DNA of 64,000 nt from Bacteroidota bacterium (GCA_014584605.1 JACTMO010000083.1:1-64000); one strand, 5' to 3'; positions 53,187 through 63,639 are shown, counted from the first letter of the stretch. Notes: generated from the sequence alone by a model not told the origin. A program made the numbers and translations.

Positions 53187-56153
53187 TCAGCGGGTGCGTG
53201 CGGCCACCGCATCGTGCACCACCTCCTGGATGCGGGTGCGGATGTTCATCGTGCTCAGTGCCTTGTTGGCCGCAGTGGGATACACGCGGTTGCTGAGGAA
53301 GACGTACACCACACGCTGCTCGGGATCGGCCCAGGCCATGGTGCCCGTGAAGCCGGTGTGGCCGAAGCTGGCATAGCTCACACAGGAACAAGTGGGGCCG
53401 CCCTCGCCGCGCACCGGCTTGTCGAAGCCCAGGCCGCGACGGTTCTCCCCGGACCGGGGATCGGGTTCGCAGAACTGGCACTTGGTGAACTCGGCCACCA
53501 CCGCTTCGCTGAGATAGCGGCGACCGTTGTACACGCCCTTGTCGAGCAGCATCTGGAACACGGCGAACAGGTCCTCTGCGTTGCCGAAGAGCCCGGCATG
53601 TCCGGCCACTCCGCCCAGCAACGCGGCCGTGGGGTCGTGCACATCGCCCCACACCTGCTGGCGGCGCAGCTCGGGGTCGTACTCGGTGGGGGCGATGCGC
53701 CGACGGGGCACGCGCAGCAGGGGCTGGTAGCCCAGGCGGTCCAGGGCCATGGGCCGGTAGAACACCGAGTCCACGTAGCGGTCCAGGGGAGCGCTGGCCG
53801 TGCGTTCCACCACGCGTTGCATCAGCAGCAGGCCGAGGTCGCTGTACTTGTAGTCCCGGCTGCCTGACAACGGGGTGTTCAGCAGCCATAGGGCCAGGCT
53901 GTCCCGGTAAGCCGCGCTGATGTAGGTGCGTTCGGCCACGCGCAGGCTGTGGGTGCTGTCCGGCTTCTCGGCCACCACGCCGGCACGGGGCTCCTTGTTG
54001 TGCAGCAGCCGCAAGTGGAAAGGCACCCAGTCGCGCAGGCCGGCCTGGTGGGTGAGCACATCGCGCAGACCGAGGCGGGCATACGCTTCGTGCGCACCGT
54101 TCAGCTCGGGCAGGTAGGTGCCCAGATCGCGGTCGAGATCGATCCGCCTCTCGTCCACGAGCCGCATCACCGCCAGGGTGGTGGCCGCCACCTTGGTGAT
54201 GCTGGCCAGGTCGTAGAGGTCGTCGGTACGGACGCTGCGCCTGGCATCGTAGGTGGGACGTCCGTACGCCTTGTCCCACACCACCTTCCCGTCCACGGCC
54301 ACCAGCACCTGGGCGCCCGGGTAGGCCTTGGCGTCGATGCCCTCCTGCACGATGGCGTCGATGCGCGCCAGGTCGGCGCTGCGCAGGCCCTGCTCCTCGG
54401 GCAGCAGGTACGCCGTGCGGCCGGGCAGGGCCTCCCAACGGAGGCCATCACCGGCCTCGAACTGCGCCGAAGCGGTCACGGGCAGCACCCCGCTCACCGG
54501 TCGTGCGCCGAACAGGGCCTGGGCGCAGAGGTCATGTACCTCGGGATCGTCCTCGTAGCCCACCAGCAGCCCGTCCAGGTCGTTGCTTCCATATGCCCGG
54601 GTGAGGCGGTAGGGATTGCCGAACCAGGTGAGCACGGTGCGGTGGTGGCGCTGTACCTGTTGCAGCACCTCGAACACGCGGTCGGGCGCGCCGAAGTCCT
54701 TGTCCACCCGGAAGCTGGTGCGATGCACCGAGGCGATCACCAGGTCGTGCCCTTCCAATTGGCGCAGCAAGGGGGCGAGGCTGTCGCGGTGCAGGTCCTT
54801 GGGCACGCCGATGCTGGTGATGCGGGCGTGACGTGCCAGAAGGCGATGGAAGCCGTTCCCGGCCGAATCGCCGAAGGCAAGGGCGGCGATGCGCAGGTTG
54901 CCGGGATCGGCGATGGGCAGCAGCCCGTTGCGGGAGCGCAATGCGGTGATGGCCTGGCCGTACAGATCGCGGCGCAACACCCGGGCCTCGGCGGAGTTGA
55001 GGTCGTCCACCAGTCCTTCGGTGCGCACAGCGGGGCGTTGGTCCAGTCCCGCCCAATGCTTGGCACGCAGCACCTTGCGGCACTTGTGGTCGATCAGCTC
55101 GCGCGGAACCAGGCCGCTGTCCACCGCCTGCTGGATGCGGTCGATGGCCTTCACGGGGTCCTGGGGGAAGAGCAGCACGTCGTTGCCGGCGAGCAGGGCC
55201 CGCAGTTCGATCTCGCCGGGCTTGTCTGCGTTGGCCACGCCTTTCATGTTGAGGGCATCGGTGAACACCAGCCCCTGGAAGCCGAGCTCGCGTTCCAGCA
55301 ACTGGTTCACCACCGGCCGGCTCAGCGTGCTGGGCAGGCCCGGGGTGCTGTCCAGTGCGGGCACCTCCAGGTGGGCCACCATGATGGCGCTGAGCCCCTC
55401 GTCCATGAGCCGTTGGAAGGGATAGAGCTCCAGCGAGTCCAGCCGCCCGCGTGAATGGGCGATGAGGGGCAGGGCGTGGTGGCTGTCCGTGTCGGTATCG
55501 CCGTGGCCGGGGAAGTGCTTGGCGGTGGCGATGACGCCGGCATCCTGGAGCCCGCGCATGTAGGCCACGGCCTTGCGGGCCACCAGCTCGCGGTCCTCCC
55601 CGAAGCTGCGGTCGTTGATCACCGGGTTGGCCGGGTTGTTGTTCACATCGGCCACGGGGCTGAAGCTCACCTGCACGCCGAGGCGCTTCATCTGGCGCGC
55701 GATCTCCCGGCCCATGGCGGTGATGGCCCCGTCGTCGCGCATGGCCCCGAGGGTCATCTGCTTGGGGAAGCGCATGGTGCTGTCCAGGCGCATGGCCAGG
55801 CCCCACTCCAGGTCCATGCCCACCAGCAGCGGCACGCGGGCGGCGGCCTGCCACCGGTCGGTGAGGCGGGCCTGGCGCACCGGCCCGCCCTGGAAGAAGA
55901 TGAGGCCGCCCACCCCGTGGTCGCGCACCAGCGCGTCCACCTCGGCCACATGGCGGGCGTCCTTGTTGCTGTACGCGGCCACCATCATCAACTGGGCGAT
56001 GCGCTCGCGTGGGCCGAGGGTGGCCAGGACGCTGTCGGCCCATTCGACACCTTCATCCAGGAATGCGGGCGACCGGTGTTCGGGCGGCCGAACGCCGCCG
56101 AGGGCCAGCAAGCCGACCGAGGCCAGGAGCACGCGATGCAGGTGTTTGTGCAT
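53187..56153 (-). CDS. bifunctional glycoside hydrolase family 3 (NagZ-like) / serine hydrolase (beta-lactamase-type) fusion
   Basis: N-terminal KHFPGHGDTDTDSHHALP; C-terminal DDLYDLASITKVAATTLAVMRLVDE (SxxK) and YKYSDLGLLLMQ (YxN-like). Confidence 0.93.
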   Translation of the reverse strand: MHKHLHRVLLASVGLLALGGVRPPEHRSPAFLDEGVEWADSVLATLGPRERIAQLMMVAAYSNKDARHVAEVDALVRDHGVGGLIFFQGGPVRQARLTDRWQAAARVPLLVGMDLEWGLAMRLDSTMRFPKQMTLGAMRDDGAITAMGREIARQMKRLGVQVSFSPVADVNNNPANPVINDRSFGEDRELVARKAVAYMRGLQDAGVIATAKHFPGHGDTDTDSHHALPLIAHSRGRLDSLELYPFQRLMDEGLSAIMVAHLEVPALDSTPGLPSTLSRPVVNQLLERELGFQGLVFTDALNMKGVANADKPGEIELRALLAGNDVLLFPQDPVKAIDRIQQAVDSGLVPRELIDHKCRKVLRAKHWAGLDQRPAVRTEGLVDDLNSAEARVLRRDLYGQAITALRSRNGLLPIADPGNLRIAALAFGDSAGNGFHRLLARHARITSIGVPKDLHRDSLAPLLRQLEGHDLVIASVHRTSFRVDKDFGAPDRVFEVLQQVQRHHRTVLTWFGNPYRLTRAYGSNDLDGLLVGYEDDPEVHDLCAQALFGARPVSGVLPVTASAQFEAGDGLRWEALPGRTAYLLPEEQGLRSADLARIDAIVQEGIDAKAYPGAQVLVAVDGKVVWDKAYGRPTYDARRSVRTDDLYDLASITKVAATTLAVMRLVDERRIDLDRDLGTYLPELNGAHEAYARLGLRDVLTHQAGLRDWVPFHLRLLHNKEPRAGVVAEKPDSTHSLRVAERTYISAAYRDSLALWLLNTPLSGSRDYKYSDLGLLLMQRVVERTASAPLDRYVDSVFYRPMALDRLGYQPLLRVPRRRIAPTEYDPELRRQQVWGDVHDPTAALLGGVAGHAGLFGNAEDLFAVFQMLLDKGVYNGRRYLSEAVVAEFTKCQFCEPDPRSGENRRGLGFDKPVRGEGGPTCSCVSYASFGHTGFTGTMAWADPEQRVVYVFLSNRVYPTAANKALSTMNIRTRIQEVVHDAVAARTR

Positions 56154-56305
56154 GAGCGGTCAAAACTACCCGCGCACGACGCGGGCCTCGGGTGGGCCGA
56201 CGCTGCGTTTATCAACAGCGGCGCGGGGATGGCCGGGGCGGTCGGCGCCGTTCCACGCCGCCCGGACCCGCAGGCTACCTTTGGCCACCTGCCCGAAGCC
56301 TACCG

Positions 56306-58147
56306 ATGGAGCCTGTGATCCGCCTGCTTGCCGACCATGTGGCCAACCAGATCGCGGCCGGGGAAGTGGTGCAGCGCCCGGCCAGCGTGGTGAAGGAGCT
56401 CCTGGAGAACAGCGTGGACGCCGGTGCCGGGCAGGTGACCCTGGTGTTGCGCGATGCCGGGCGCACCCTGGTGCAGGTGACGGACGACGGACGGGGGATG
56501 GGCCCGGACGACGCGCGCTTGTGCTTCGAACGGCACGCCACCAGCAAGATCCGTTCGGCGGACGACCTGCAGACGTTGCGCACCAAGGGGTTCCGCGGGG
56601 AGGCCCTGGCGAGCATCGCGGCCGTGGCCCAGGTGGAGCTGCGCACGCGGCCCGCGACCATCGAGCTCGGCACCCGCGTGGTGATGGAAGGCGGCCGGGT
56701 GCGGGCGCAGGAGCCCGTGGCCATGGCCGCCGGCACCACCCTGCTGGTGCGCAACCTGTTCTACAACATACCGGCGCGACGGCAGTTCCTGAAGAGCGAT
56801 GCGGTGGAACTGAAGCATGCACTGGAGGAGTTCCAGCGCGTGGCCCTGGCGCATCCAGGCATCGGCTTCCAGGTGCGGCACAACGAACAGGACCTGTTCC
56901 ACATGCCGACGGCCACACCGGATGCCGCGCCGGGAGCGGCACTGCGGCAGCGGGTGGTGCATCTGCTGGGCCGGCGTTACGACGAACGGCTGGTGCCCGT
57001 GGAGGAATCCACCGGCCATCTGAGCGTCACCGGCTTCATCGGAAAGCCCGAGTTCGCGCGGCGTACAAGGGGCGAGCAGTACTTCTTCGTGAACCGCCGC
57101 TTCATCCGCAGCAGCTACCTGGAGCACGCGGTGCGCACGGCCTACGAGGACCTGGTGGCCCGCGACCATCATCCGGCGTGGTTCCTGTTCCTGGAACTGG
57201 ACCCCGGGCAGATCGACATCAACATCCACCCCACCAAGACCGAGATCAAGTTCCGCGACGACCGCAGCGTGTATGCCGTGGTGCATGCGGCATTGCGGCG
57301 GGCGTTGGGTCGGTTCAACATCGCGCCGAGCCTGGACTTCGAGCCCGAGCCGGCCATCATGACGGCCTTTGCGGGAATGCCCAGCGTGCCTGCGGTGGCC
57401 CCGGTGGTGAAGGCGCCCGAATGGAGGCCGCAGGACCTGGGCCTGCGGCCGGACCCCAGCGGCTGGCAGCAGCTCTTCGACCTGCGCGACAACGCGCCCA
57501 CCACCGCGGCACCCGTGGGCGGTGCGGACGGGCCCTTGCCGCAGGTGCTTCCGATGGGCGACGGCGATGGCGACCCGGGCCCCCGGCCCGTGTTCCTGGT
57601 GAAGGGCGGATACATCGTGTCACCCTTGCGGAACGGGCTGGTGGTGGTGGACCGGCGGCGGGCGCTGGAACGCATCGCGTACGAGCGGGCCCTGAAACGG
57701 CTGGAGCAGGGCAATGGGCCCAGCCAGGCCGAGCTCTTCCCGCGCAACATCGAGCTGGCGCCGCAGGACTTCGCGCTGGTGAGCGGACTGCTGCCCGAGC
57801 TACGGGTCCTGGGCCTCGACCTGGAGGTCTTCGGCGGACGCACCGTCACCGTGCGCGGATTGCCCACCGAGAGCATGAACGACGACCCGGCCGAGCTGCT
57901 GGACACCCTGATCGCGCAGTTGCAGGTCGAACGCGGCACGCTGAAGCTCGAACGGCACGTCGCCATCGCACGCAGCATGGCACGCAGCACGGCGGCACGC
58001 AGCCAGGAGCCCCCCTCCCCCGAGCACCTGCGCGACCTGATCGACCGGCTCTTCGCCTGCGAAGTACCATACTGGACACCCGGTGGCAAGCCCACACTCA
58101 TCACCTTCGGGCACGACGAGCTCGCCGAACGCTTCGAACGCGGATGA
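56306..58147 (+). CDS. mutL: DNA mismatch repair endonuclease MutL
   Basis: IAAGEVVQRPASVVKELLENSVDAGA, DDGRGM, HATSKI, TKGFRGEALASIAAVA; C-terminal ACEVPYWTPGGKPT. Confidence 0.96.
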   Translation: MEPVIRLLADHVANQIAAGEVVQRPASVVKELLENSVDAGAGQVTLVLRDAGRTLVQVTDDGRGMGPDDARLCFERHATSKIRSADDLQTLRTKGFRGEALASIAAVAQVELRTRPATIELGTRVVMEGGRVRAQEPVAMAAGTTLLVRNLFYNIPARRQFLKSDAVELKHALEEFQRVALAHPGIGFQVRHNEQDLFHMPTATPDAAPGAALRQRVVHLLGRRYDERLVPVEESTGHLSVTGFIGKPEFARRTRGEQYFFVNRRFIRSSYLEHAVRTAYEDLVARDHHPAWFLFLELDPGQIDINIHPTKTEIKFRDDRSVYAVVHAALRRALGRFNIAPSLDFEPEPAIMTAFAGMPSVPAVAPVVKAPEWRPQDLGLRPDPSGWQQLFDLRDNAPTTAAPVGGADGPLPQVLPMGDGDGDPGPRPVFLVKGGYIVSPLRNGLVVVDRRRALERIAYERALKRLEQGNGPSQAELFPRNIELAPQDFALVSGLLPELRVLGLDLEVFGGRTVTVRGLPTESMNDDPAELLDTLIAQLQVERGTLKLERHVAIARSMARSTAARSQEPPSPEHLRDLIDRLFACEVPYWTPGGKPTLITFGHDELAERFERG

Positions 58148-58917
58148 ACACGAACCTGCTGCTCCCCCCGGTGGTGAAGAACCTGCTCATCATCAACGGG
58201 CTCTTCTTCCTGGCCAAGCTCAACTTCCCCGATGATGAACTGGGGCGCAACGCCCTGGACGCCACCCTGGGCATGTACTACGTGGGATCTCCCCTCTTCC
58301 GGCCCTGGCAGGTGATCTCGCACCTGTTCATGCACGGCGATGTGGGGCACCTGTTCACCAACATGTTCGGCCTGTTCATGTTCGGCGGCCCGGTGGAGCG
58401 CTACCTGGGCTCCAAGCGCTTTTTGGTGTACTACCTGGCGTGCGGACTGGGGGCGGCGGCGCTCCACACAGGGGTGAACGCCTACGAGGTGCAACGCGAT
58501 GAGGCCGTGCTCGCCGCCTATGGCGTGGACGTCCAGGAAGTGCGCGATGCGGTGGCGGCGCCCACGCTGACCGAGGCCGACCAGGTCTTGAATAACGTGC
58601 TGACCACCTACGGGGCACCCCAGGAAGCCGTGGTGCAGGTGTTCCGCGACCACCTGGGCACCATCATCGGTGCCTCGGGTGCCGTGTTCGGCATCCTGCT
58701 CGCCTTCGGCATGCTCTTCCCCGAGCAGGAGATCTTCCTGCTGCTGCTGCCGATCCCCATCAAGGCCAAATACTTCGTGGTGATCTACGGACTGGTGGAG
58801 CTGTTCATGGGCCTCAAGCAGAGCCCCGGCGACAACGTGGCGCACTTCGCCCACCTGGGAGGCATGCTCTTCGGGTTCATCCTGCTGCGCCGCTGGCGGC
58901 GACAGCGGTTGATCTGA
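58144..58917 (+). CDS. rhomboid family intramembrane serine protease
   Basis: SHLFMHGDVGHLFTNMFGLFMFG, GASGAVFGILLAFG, HFAHLGGMLFGFI. Confidence 0.92.
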   Translation: MNTNLLLPPVVKNLLIINGLFFLAKLNFPDDELGRNALDATLGMYYVGSPLFRPWQVISHLFMHGDVGHLFTNMFGLFMFGGPVERYLGSKRFLVYYLACGLGAAALHTGVNAYEVQRDEAVLAAYGVDVQEVRDAVAAPTLTEADQVLNNVLTTYGAPQEAVVQVFRDHLGTIIGASGAVFGILLAFGMLFPEQEIFLLLLPIPIKAKYFVVIYGLVELFMGLKQSPGDNVAHFAHLGGMLFGFILLRRWRRQRLI

Positions 58918-59017
58918 CCGGCATCCGGCATCCGTTGGGGCGGCCCATGGAATACCTTTCCATCGGTGACCGAAGGGTCCGAACTTTGCAGTTGGAACAA
59001 CACATTCTTAGGCCGCG

Positions 59018-59908
59018 ATGGGCATCCGTGATGATGTGAGCATGCAATGGCGCACCGGTGGTGCCACCGTTCGGCTCATCCTCATCAACCTCGGGGTCTT
59101 CCTGCTCTACCATGCGGTGGGGCTGCTGCTCTTTCTTTTCGGCATCCAGGAGCCGGACCTGCTGCAATGGGTGATGGCCACCAGCCACCTGCCCACGCTG
59201 GTGCTTCGGCCATGGACGGTGCTGACCTACATGTTCACGCACGAAGCGCTTTTCCACATCCTCTTCAACCTGCTGATGCTCTGGTTCAGCGGGCGGCTGT
59301 TCGAGGACCTGCTGGGGGCCCGGCGGCTGGTGGGCAACTACCTGCTGGGCGGGCTCTTCGGGCTGGCGCTGTATGTGGCCGCATACAACCTGGTCCCGCC
59401 CTTCCAGCGCTATGCGGCGGGCAGCACCATCCTGGGGGCCTCGGCGGCCGTGATGGGGGTGTTCATCGGCATCGCCGCCTACCGGCCGGACATGGTGATG
59501 CACCTGCTGCTGCTGGGCCCGGTGCGCCTGAAGTGGATCGCGCTCATCTACATCGCCATCGACCTGATCAGCATCCGGCAGGGCAGCAACAGCGGCGGGC
59601 ACATCGCACACCTGGGCGGAGCGCTGCTGGGCTACCTCACCGCCGTGCAGCTCCGGCGCGGGCGCGACATGTCCGTGGCCTTCATCGGCCTGTTCGAGGG
59701 TGCGTGGGACCTGCTGAGCGGACGAAGGGCCCGCAGGTTGAAGGTGGCCCATCGCGGTCGTGTGGCGGTGATGGCCGACGAGGTGCCCGCCCACAAACGC
59801 GACAAGCAGGCCCGGGTGGACGCCATCCTGGACAAGATCAGCCGCAGCGGCTACGACAGCCTCAGCAAGGAGGAAAAGGACTTCCTGTTCAAAGCCAGCC
59901 ATGACTGA
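59018..59908 (+). CDS. rhomboid family intramembrane serine protease (second paralogue)
   Basis: TYMFTHEALFHILFNLLMLWFSG, GASAAVMGVFIG, GGHIAHLGGALLGYL. Confidence 0.9.
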   Translation: MGIRDDVSMQWRTGGATVRLILINLGVFLLYHAVGLLLFLFGIQEPDLLQWVMATSHLPTLVLRPWTVLTYMFTHEALFHILFNLLMLWFSGRLFEDLLGARRLVGNYLLGGLFGLALYVAAYNLVPPFQRYAAGSTILGASAAVMGVFIGIAAYRPDMVMHLLLLGPVRLKWIALIYIAIDLISIRQGSNSGGHIAHLGGALLGYLTAVQLRRGRDMSVAFIGLFEGAWDLLSGRRARRLKVAHRGRVAVMADEVPAHKRDKQARVDAILDKISRSGYDSLSKEEKDFLFKASHD

Positions 59909-61034
59909 GGCTCCGCGCCGCTCACGGCCCGGTTTCTGGCAACGCCCCTTCTGGTGGGCCAACCTGCTGGCGGTGCTGCTGCTCCTGCTGGCCTACCTGT
60001 CCGTGCGCGTGCCGCCTGAACGGGCATGGCCGCTGGCCTTCCTGGGCATGGCCTATCCCTTCATGCTCCCCGTGCATCTGTTCTTCCTGATCTGGTGGGC
60101 CCTCTTCCGGCCCAAGCGGATGCTCGTAAGCCTGGCGGCCGTGGCCCTGGGGGCCGGGCACCTCGGCGACCACGTGCAACTCTTCGGCCGTACGCGGGCG
60201 CCGGCGGACGCCGTGGGACCACACCTGAAGGTGATGTCCTACAACGTGCGGCTGTTCGACCTCTACAACTGGAGCGGCAACACCCGCACGCGCAACGAGA
60301 TCCTGGACCTCATCGCCTTCGAAGGGGCGGACATTCTCTGCCTCCAGGAGTTCTTCCTCGCCGAGGACCAACGGTTCTTCAACACCAAGGACACGCTGCT
60401 GCGCCACTTGGGCTACAAGAGCTGCCACGACAGCTATACGGCGCATACGCGTCGCGGCCACCATTTCGGCATCGCCACCTTCAGCACCCTGCCCATTGTT
60501 GGCAAGGGCACCCTGGAATTCCCCGACGACCTCAACAACCTGTGCATCTGGACGGACCTGATGTTGGGGGGCGACACCGTGCGGGTGTACAACGCCCATC
60601 TGGCCAGCGTGCGGTTCGGGGACACCGAGTACAGGTTCATGGAGGAGCTGGACCGCCGTGCGGACACCGACAGCCTGCGCAGCGGCGGATCGCGCATCGC
60701 GGGGCTGCTGCGCAACGCCTTCCTGCGGCGCGCCCGGGAGGCACGCATGATCACCACCCACATGGCCGGCAGTCCGCATCCGGTGCTGTATTGCGGCGAC
60801 CTGAACGATACCCCGATGAGCTACGGCTACGGCCTGCTCACCCAGCAGCTCACCGACGCGTTCGTGGAGAGCGGGCGGGGCACGGGGTCCACCTACATCG
60901 GGGTGTTCCCCAGCTTCCGCATCGACCACATCATGCACGGGCCCGGGTTCACCACGTGGAACTTCCGCACCCTTCCCGAGGAGCTCAGCGACCATCGCGC
61001 CATCGTTTGCGAGGTGGCGCGGCGCGCGTCCTGA
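59901..61034 (+). CDS. endonuclease/exonuclease/phosphatase family protein
   Basis: KVMSYNVRLFDLYNWSG, DILCLQEFF, VLYCGDLNDTPMSYGY, SDHRAIVCEV. Confidence 0.92.
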   Translation: MTEAPRRSRPGFWQRPFWWANLLAVLLLLLAYLSVRVPPERAWPLAFLGMAYPFMLPVHLFFLIWWALFRPKRMLVSLAAVALGAGHLGDHVQLFGRTRAPADAVGPHLKVMSYNVRLFDLYNWSGNTRTRNEILDLIAFEGADILCLQEFFLAEDQRFFNTKDTLLRHLGYKSCHDSYTAHTRRGHHFGIATFSTLPIVGKGTLEFPDDLNNLCIWTDLMLGGDTVRVYNAHLASVRFGDTEYRFMEELDRRADTDSLRSGGSRIAGLLRNAFLRRAREARMITTHMAGSPHPVLYCGDLNDTPMSYGYGLLTQQLTDAFVESGRGTGSTYIGVFPSFRIDHIMHGPGFTTWNFRTLPEELSDHRAIVCEVARRAS

Positions 61035-61052
61035 AGCCTGTCCGCGTGCGGG

Positions 61053-61922
61053 TCAGCGGCCTTCCACGGCCACAGGTGCAAGGCTGTAGCCCAGGACCCG
61101 CAGGCGCTCGAGCACACCGCCTTCCCCCGGCAGGTGGGCGGCGCCCACGGCGAAGAAGCAACTGCATCCCTCGCTCAATCGCGCCGCCATCCGTTCGGCC
61201 ATCCGTTCGTTGCGCCGGGCCAGCAGCGCCGCATCCATGGAGCTGGGCATTCCGCCCTCGCGCACCACGGCGAGCAGGGCCTCCATGTCCTGCCTCGCAT
61301 ACGCCTCCATCATGCGCTCCATCTCACCCCGGTACAGGTCCTTGCGCACCATTTCCAGCAGCATGGCGGCCTGGTCCTTCAACGGGATGGCATCGATGGC
61401 CTCCAGCTGCTCGGCGAAGGTCTCCAGGCCGCTCACCGGTTTGCCGGCGGCACGCGCCCGCAGTTGCAGAGCTTCGTCCAGTACACGGGCGCTGTCCTTC
61501 CCCATCATCGTCTCGGTGAGCAGGGCCATCGACCAGAACGGCTTCATGCGGTCGCTGGCGAGGGCCATGATGCCGAGGTGTTCCTTGAGGGCGGTGCGCA
61601 CCCGCTCCAGGTCCCTGGCCCGGTACAGGTCCGCCAGTGTACCGCCGTCGGGCATCTGCATGGCCCCCAGCATGGCCAGTCCGCCTTGTGCCAGCGCCTG
61701 GTCGTCCAACTCCCCCACCAGCTCGGCGCAGGCGTCCACGGCGCTCCACACGCTGTCGTTCCCCTGGTAGGCACGCGCATCGCGGCTGTGCATGGTGCCC
61801 AGCACATAGGCGGGGCCTGTGACCTCGGGACCGGTGATGCGCCAGAGCACACTCCGGGGCAACGCCTGGCCCCGGGCCGTTACGGCGGCTCCCAGAAGGA
61901 GCGCGAGCAGGAAGAGGCGCAT
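61053..61922 (-). CDS. TraB/GumN family protein
   Basis: LPRSVLWRITGPEVTGPAYVLGTMHSRDARAYQ...FFAVGAAHLPGEGGVLERLRVLGYSL. Confidence 0.9.
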   Translation of the reverse strand: MRLFLLALLLGAAVTARGQALPRSVLWRITGPEVTGPAYVLGTMHSRDARAYQGNDSVWSAVDACAELVGELDDQALAQGGLAMLGAMQMPDGGTLADLYRARDLERVRTALKEHLGIMALASDRMKPFWSMALLTETMMGKDSARVLDEALQLRARAAGKPVSGLETFAEQLEAIDAIPLKDQAAMLLEMVRKDLYRGEMERMMEAYARQDMEALLAVVREGGMPSSMDAALLARRNERMAERMAARLSEGCSCFFAVGAAHLPGEGGVLERLRVLGYSLAPVAVEGR

Positions 61923-61945
61923 GGGCGCCAAGGTAGGCCCTGCGG

Positions 61946-62059
61946 TCAGAGGTAGAGGAAGGCCAGCAGGAAGGAGGCGATGGAGAGGATGGCGCAGAGC
62001 GCGCCACCGGTGAGGATCAGCTGGCTGCGGTTGCCGGAGGGAGCGCGAAGGGTGCCCAT
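61946..62059 (-). CDS. 37-aa single-TM small protein
   Basis: MGTLRAPSGNRSQLILTGGALCAILSIASFLLAFLYL; C-terminal part of a longer ORF in the track, shorter start chosen. Confidence 0.4.
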   Translation of the reverse strand: MGTLRAPSGNRSQLILTGGALCAILSIASFLLAFLYL

Positions 62060-62247
62060 GAAGGTCGGATACGGGACGAAGACGGCGCGATCGAAAGAGG
62101 GTTGCCACGGCCCCCCGCCCCCGGTGTCGTGAAGGCCGGAACATCGCGGGGCGGGCGGTGTCGTGTGCCTCTCCGCCCGACGGCCTGCGGCGGGCACGTA
62201 CCTTCGCAGCCCGCCACGGGGGCCTGTACCCCGCGCGCACGGGCCTG

Positions 62248-63636
62248 ATGAGCTCCCCCCGCACCGTTGCCTTCCACACCCTGGGCTGCAAGCTCAACTT
62301 CGCCGAGACCAGCACGCTGGCGCGCAGCATGGAGGAGGCGGGCTATGCCCTGGTGCGGCCCGAGGGTCGGCCGGACGTGTTCGTGCTGAACACCTGTAGC
62401 GTTACCGAGAACGCCGACCGGGAATGCCGGCAGTGGGTGCGCCGCTTCCAGCGGAACGACCCGGATGCCTTTGTGGTGGTGGTGGGCTGCTATGCCCAGC
62501 TGAAGCCGGAGGAGATCGCGGCGATCCCGGGTGTGGACCTGGTGCTGGGCGCCAATGAGAAGTTCGACCTCGCGGCCCACATCGCCGCCTCGGGCGGCAA
62601 GGGACCGGCGGGGCGGGCGCTGCACGGACCGGTCAAGGACCTGCGCCGCTTCGTTCCCTCGTGGAACGACCCGGCAGGCCCCGCCGTGGGCGGTCGCACG
62701 CGCAGCTTCCTGAAGGTCCAGGACGGCTGCGACTACTTCTGCAGCTTCTGCACCATCCCCCTGGCCCGGGGGCGCAGCCGTAGTGGCACCATCGCGCAGA
62801 CCGTGGCCCTGGCGGAACGGATCGCCGCCACGGGGGTGAAGGAGATCGTGCTCACGGGGGTGAACACCGGCGATTTCGGCCGCCAGCATGGAGAGGACCT
62901 GCTGGGGTTGATCGAGGCGCTGGACCGGGTGGAAGGCATCGAACGCTTCCGGATCAGCAGCATCGAACCCAACCTGTGCCACGACGGCATCCTGGAGCAC
63001 GTGGCCCGCAGCCGGCGGTTCGTGTCGCACTTCCACATGCCCCTGCAGAGCGGCAGCGACCACCTGCTGCGCCGCATGCGGCGCCGCTATGACACCGCCC
63101 TCTACACCAAACGGGTGCAACGGATCCGGGCCCTGATGCCCGACGCCTGCATCGGTGCGGACGTGATCACCGGCACGCCGGGCGAGACCGAGGAGGAGTT
63201 CCTGCGGACCCACGCTTTCCTGCGCGAACTGGCCGTGGACCACCTGCACGTGTTCACCTACAGCGAGCGGGCCAATACCACTGCCGTGCGCCCGGGTGCC
63301 GCCGACGGCGACGAGCGCGTGCCCATGGAGCTGCGCCGTGCGCGCACCAGGCAGCTGCGCGTGCTCAGCGACAAGCTCCACCGCACCTTTCTGGAGCGGC
63401 ACCTGGGCACCGAGCGTCCCGTGCTGTTCGAGGCCGAGGAGTTGAACGGCCGCATGCTGGGCACCACCGACAACTACATCCGGGTGTCCATGCCCTACGA
63501 CCCGGCTCGCGTGAACACCGTGGTGCGGGTGCGGCTCGACCGGGTGGACGGGGACGGGCACGTGACGGGCGTGGTACCGAGCGCCCTGGGACGTACCGGA
63601 ACGGCCCTGGAAGCGGGCCTGACAACCGTCCGCTGA
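62248..63636 (+). CDS. mtaB: tRNA (N6-L-threonylcarbamoyladenosine(37)-C(2))-methylthiotransferase MtaB
   Basis: TLGCKLNFAETS, VLNTCSVTENADRECRQ, QDGCDYFCSFCTIPLARGRSRSG, GVNTGDFG. Confidence 0.93.
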   Translation: MSSPRTVAFHTLGCKLNFAETSTLARSMEEAGYALVRPEGRPDVFVLNTCSVTENADRECRQWVRRFQRNDPDAFVVVVGCYAQLKPEEIAAIPGVDLVLGANEKFDLAAHIAASGGKGPAGRALHGPVKDLRRFVPSWNDPAGPAVGGRTRSFLKVQDGCDYFCSFCTIPLARGRSRSGTIAQTVALAERIAATGVKEIVLTGVNTGDFGRQHGEDLLGLIEALDRVEGIERFRISSIEPNLCHDGILEHVARSRRFVSHFHMPLQSGSDHLLRRMRRRYDTALYTKRVQRIRALMPDACIGADVITGTPGETEEEFLRTHAFLRELAVDHLHVFTYSERANTTAVRPGAADGDERVPMELRRARTRQLRVLSDKLHRTFLERHLGTERPVLFEAEELNGRMLGTTDNYIRVSMPYDPARVNTVVRVRLDRVDGDGHVTGVVPSALGRTGTALEAGLTTVR

Positions 63637-63639
63637 GCC

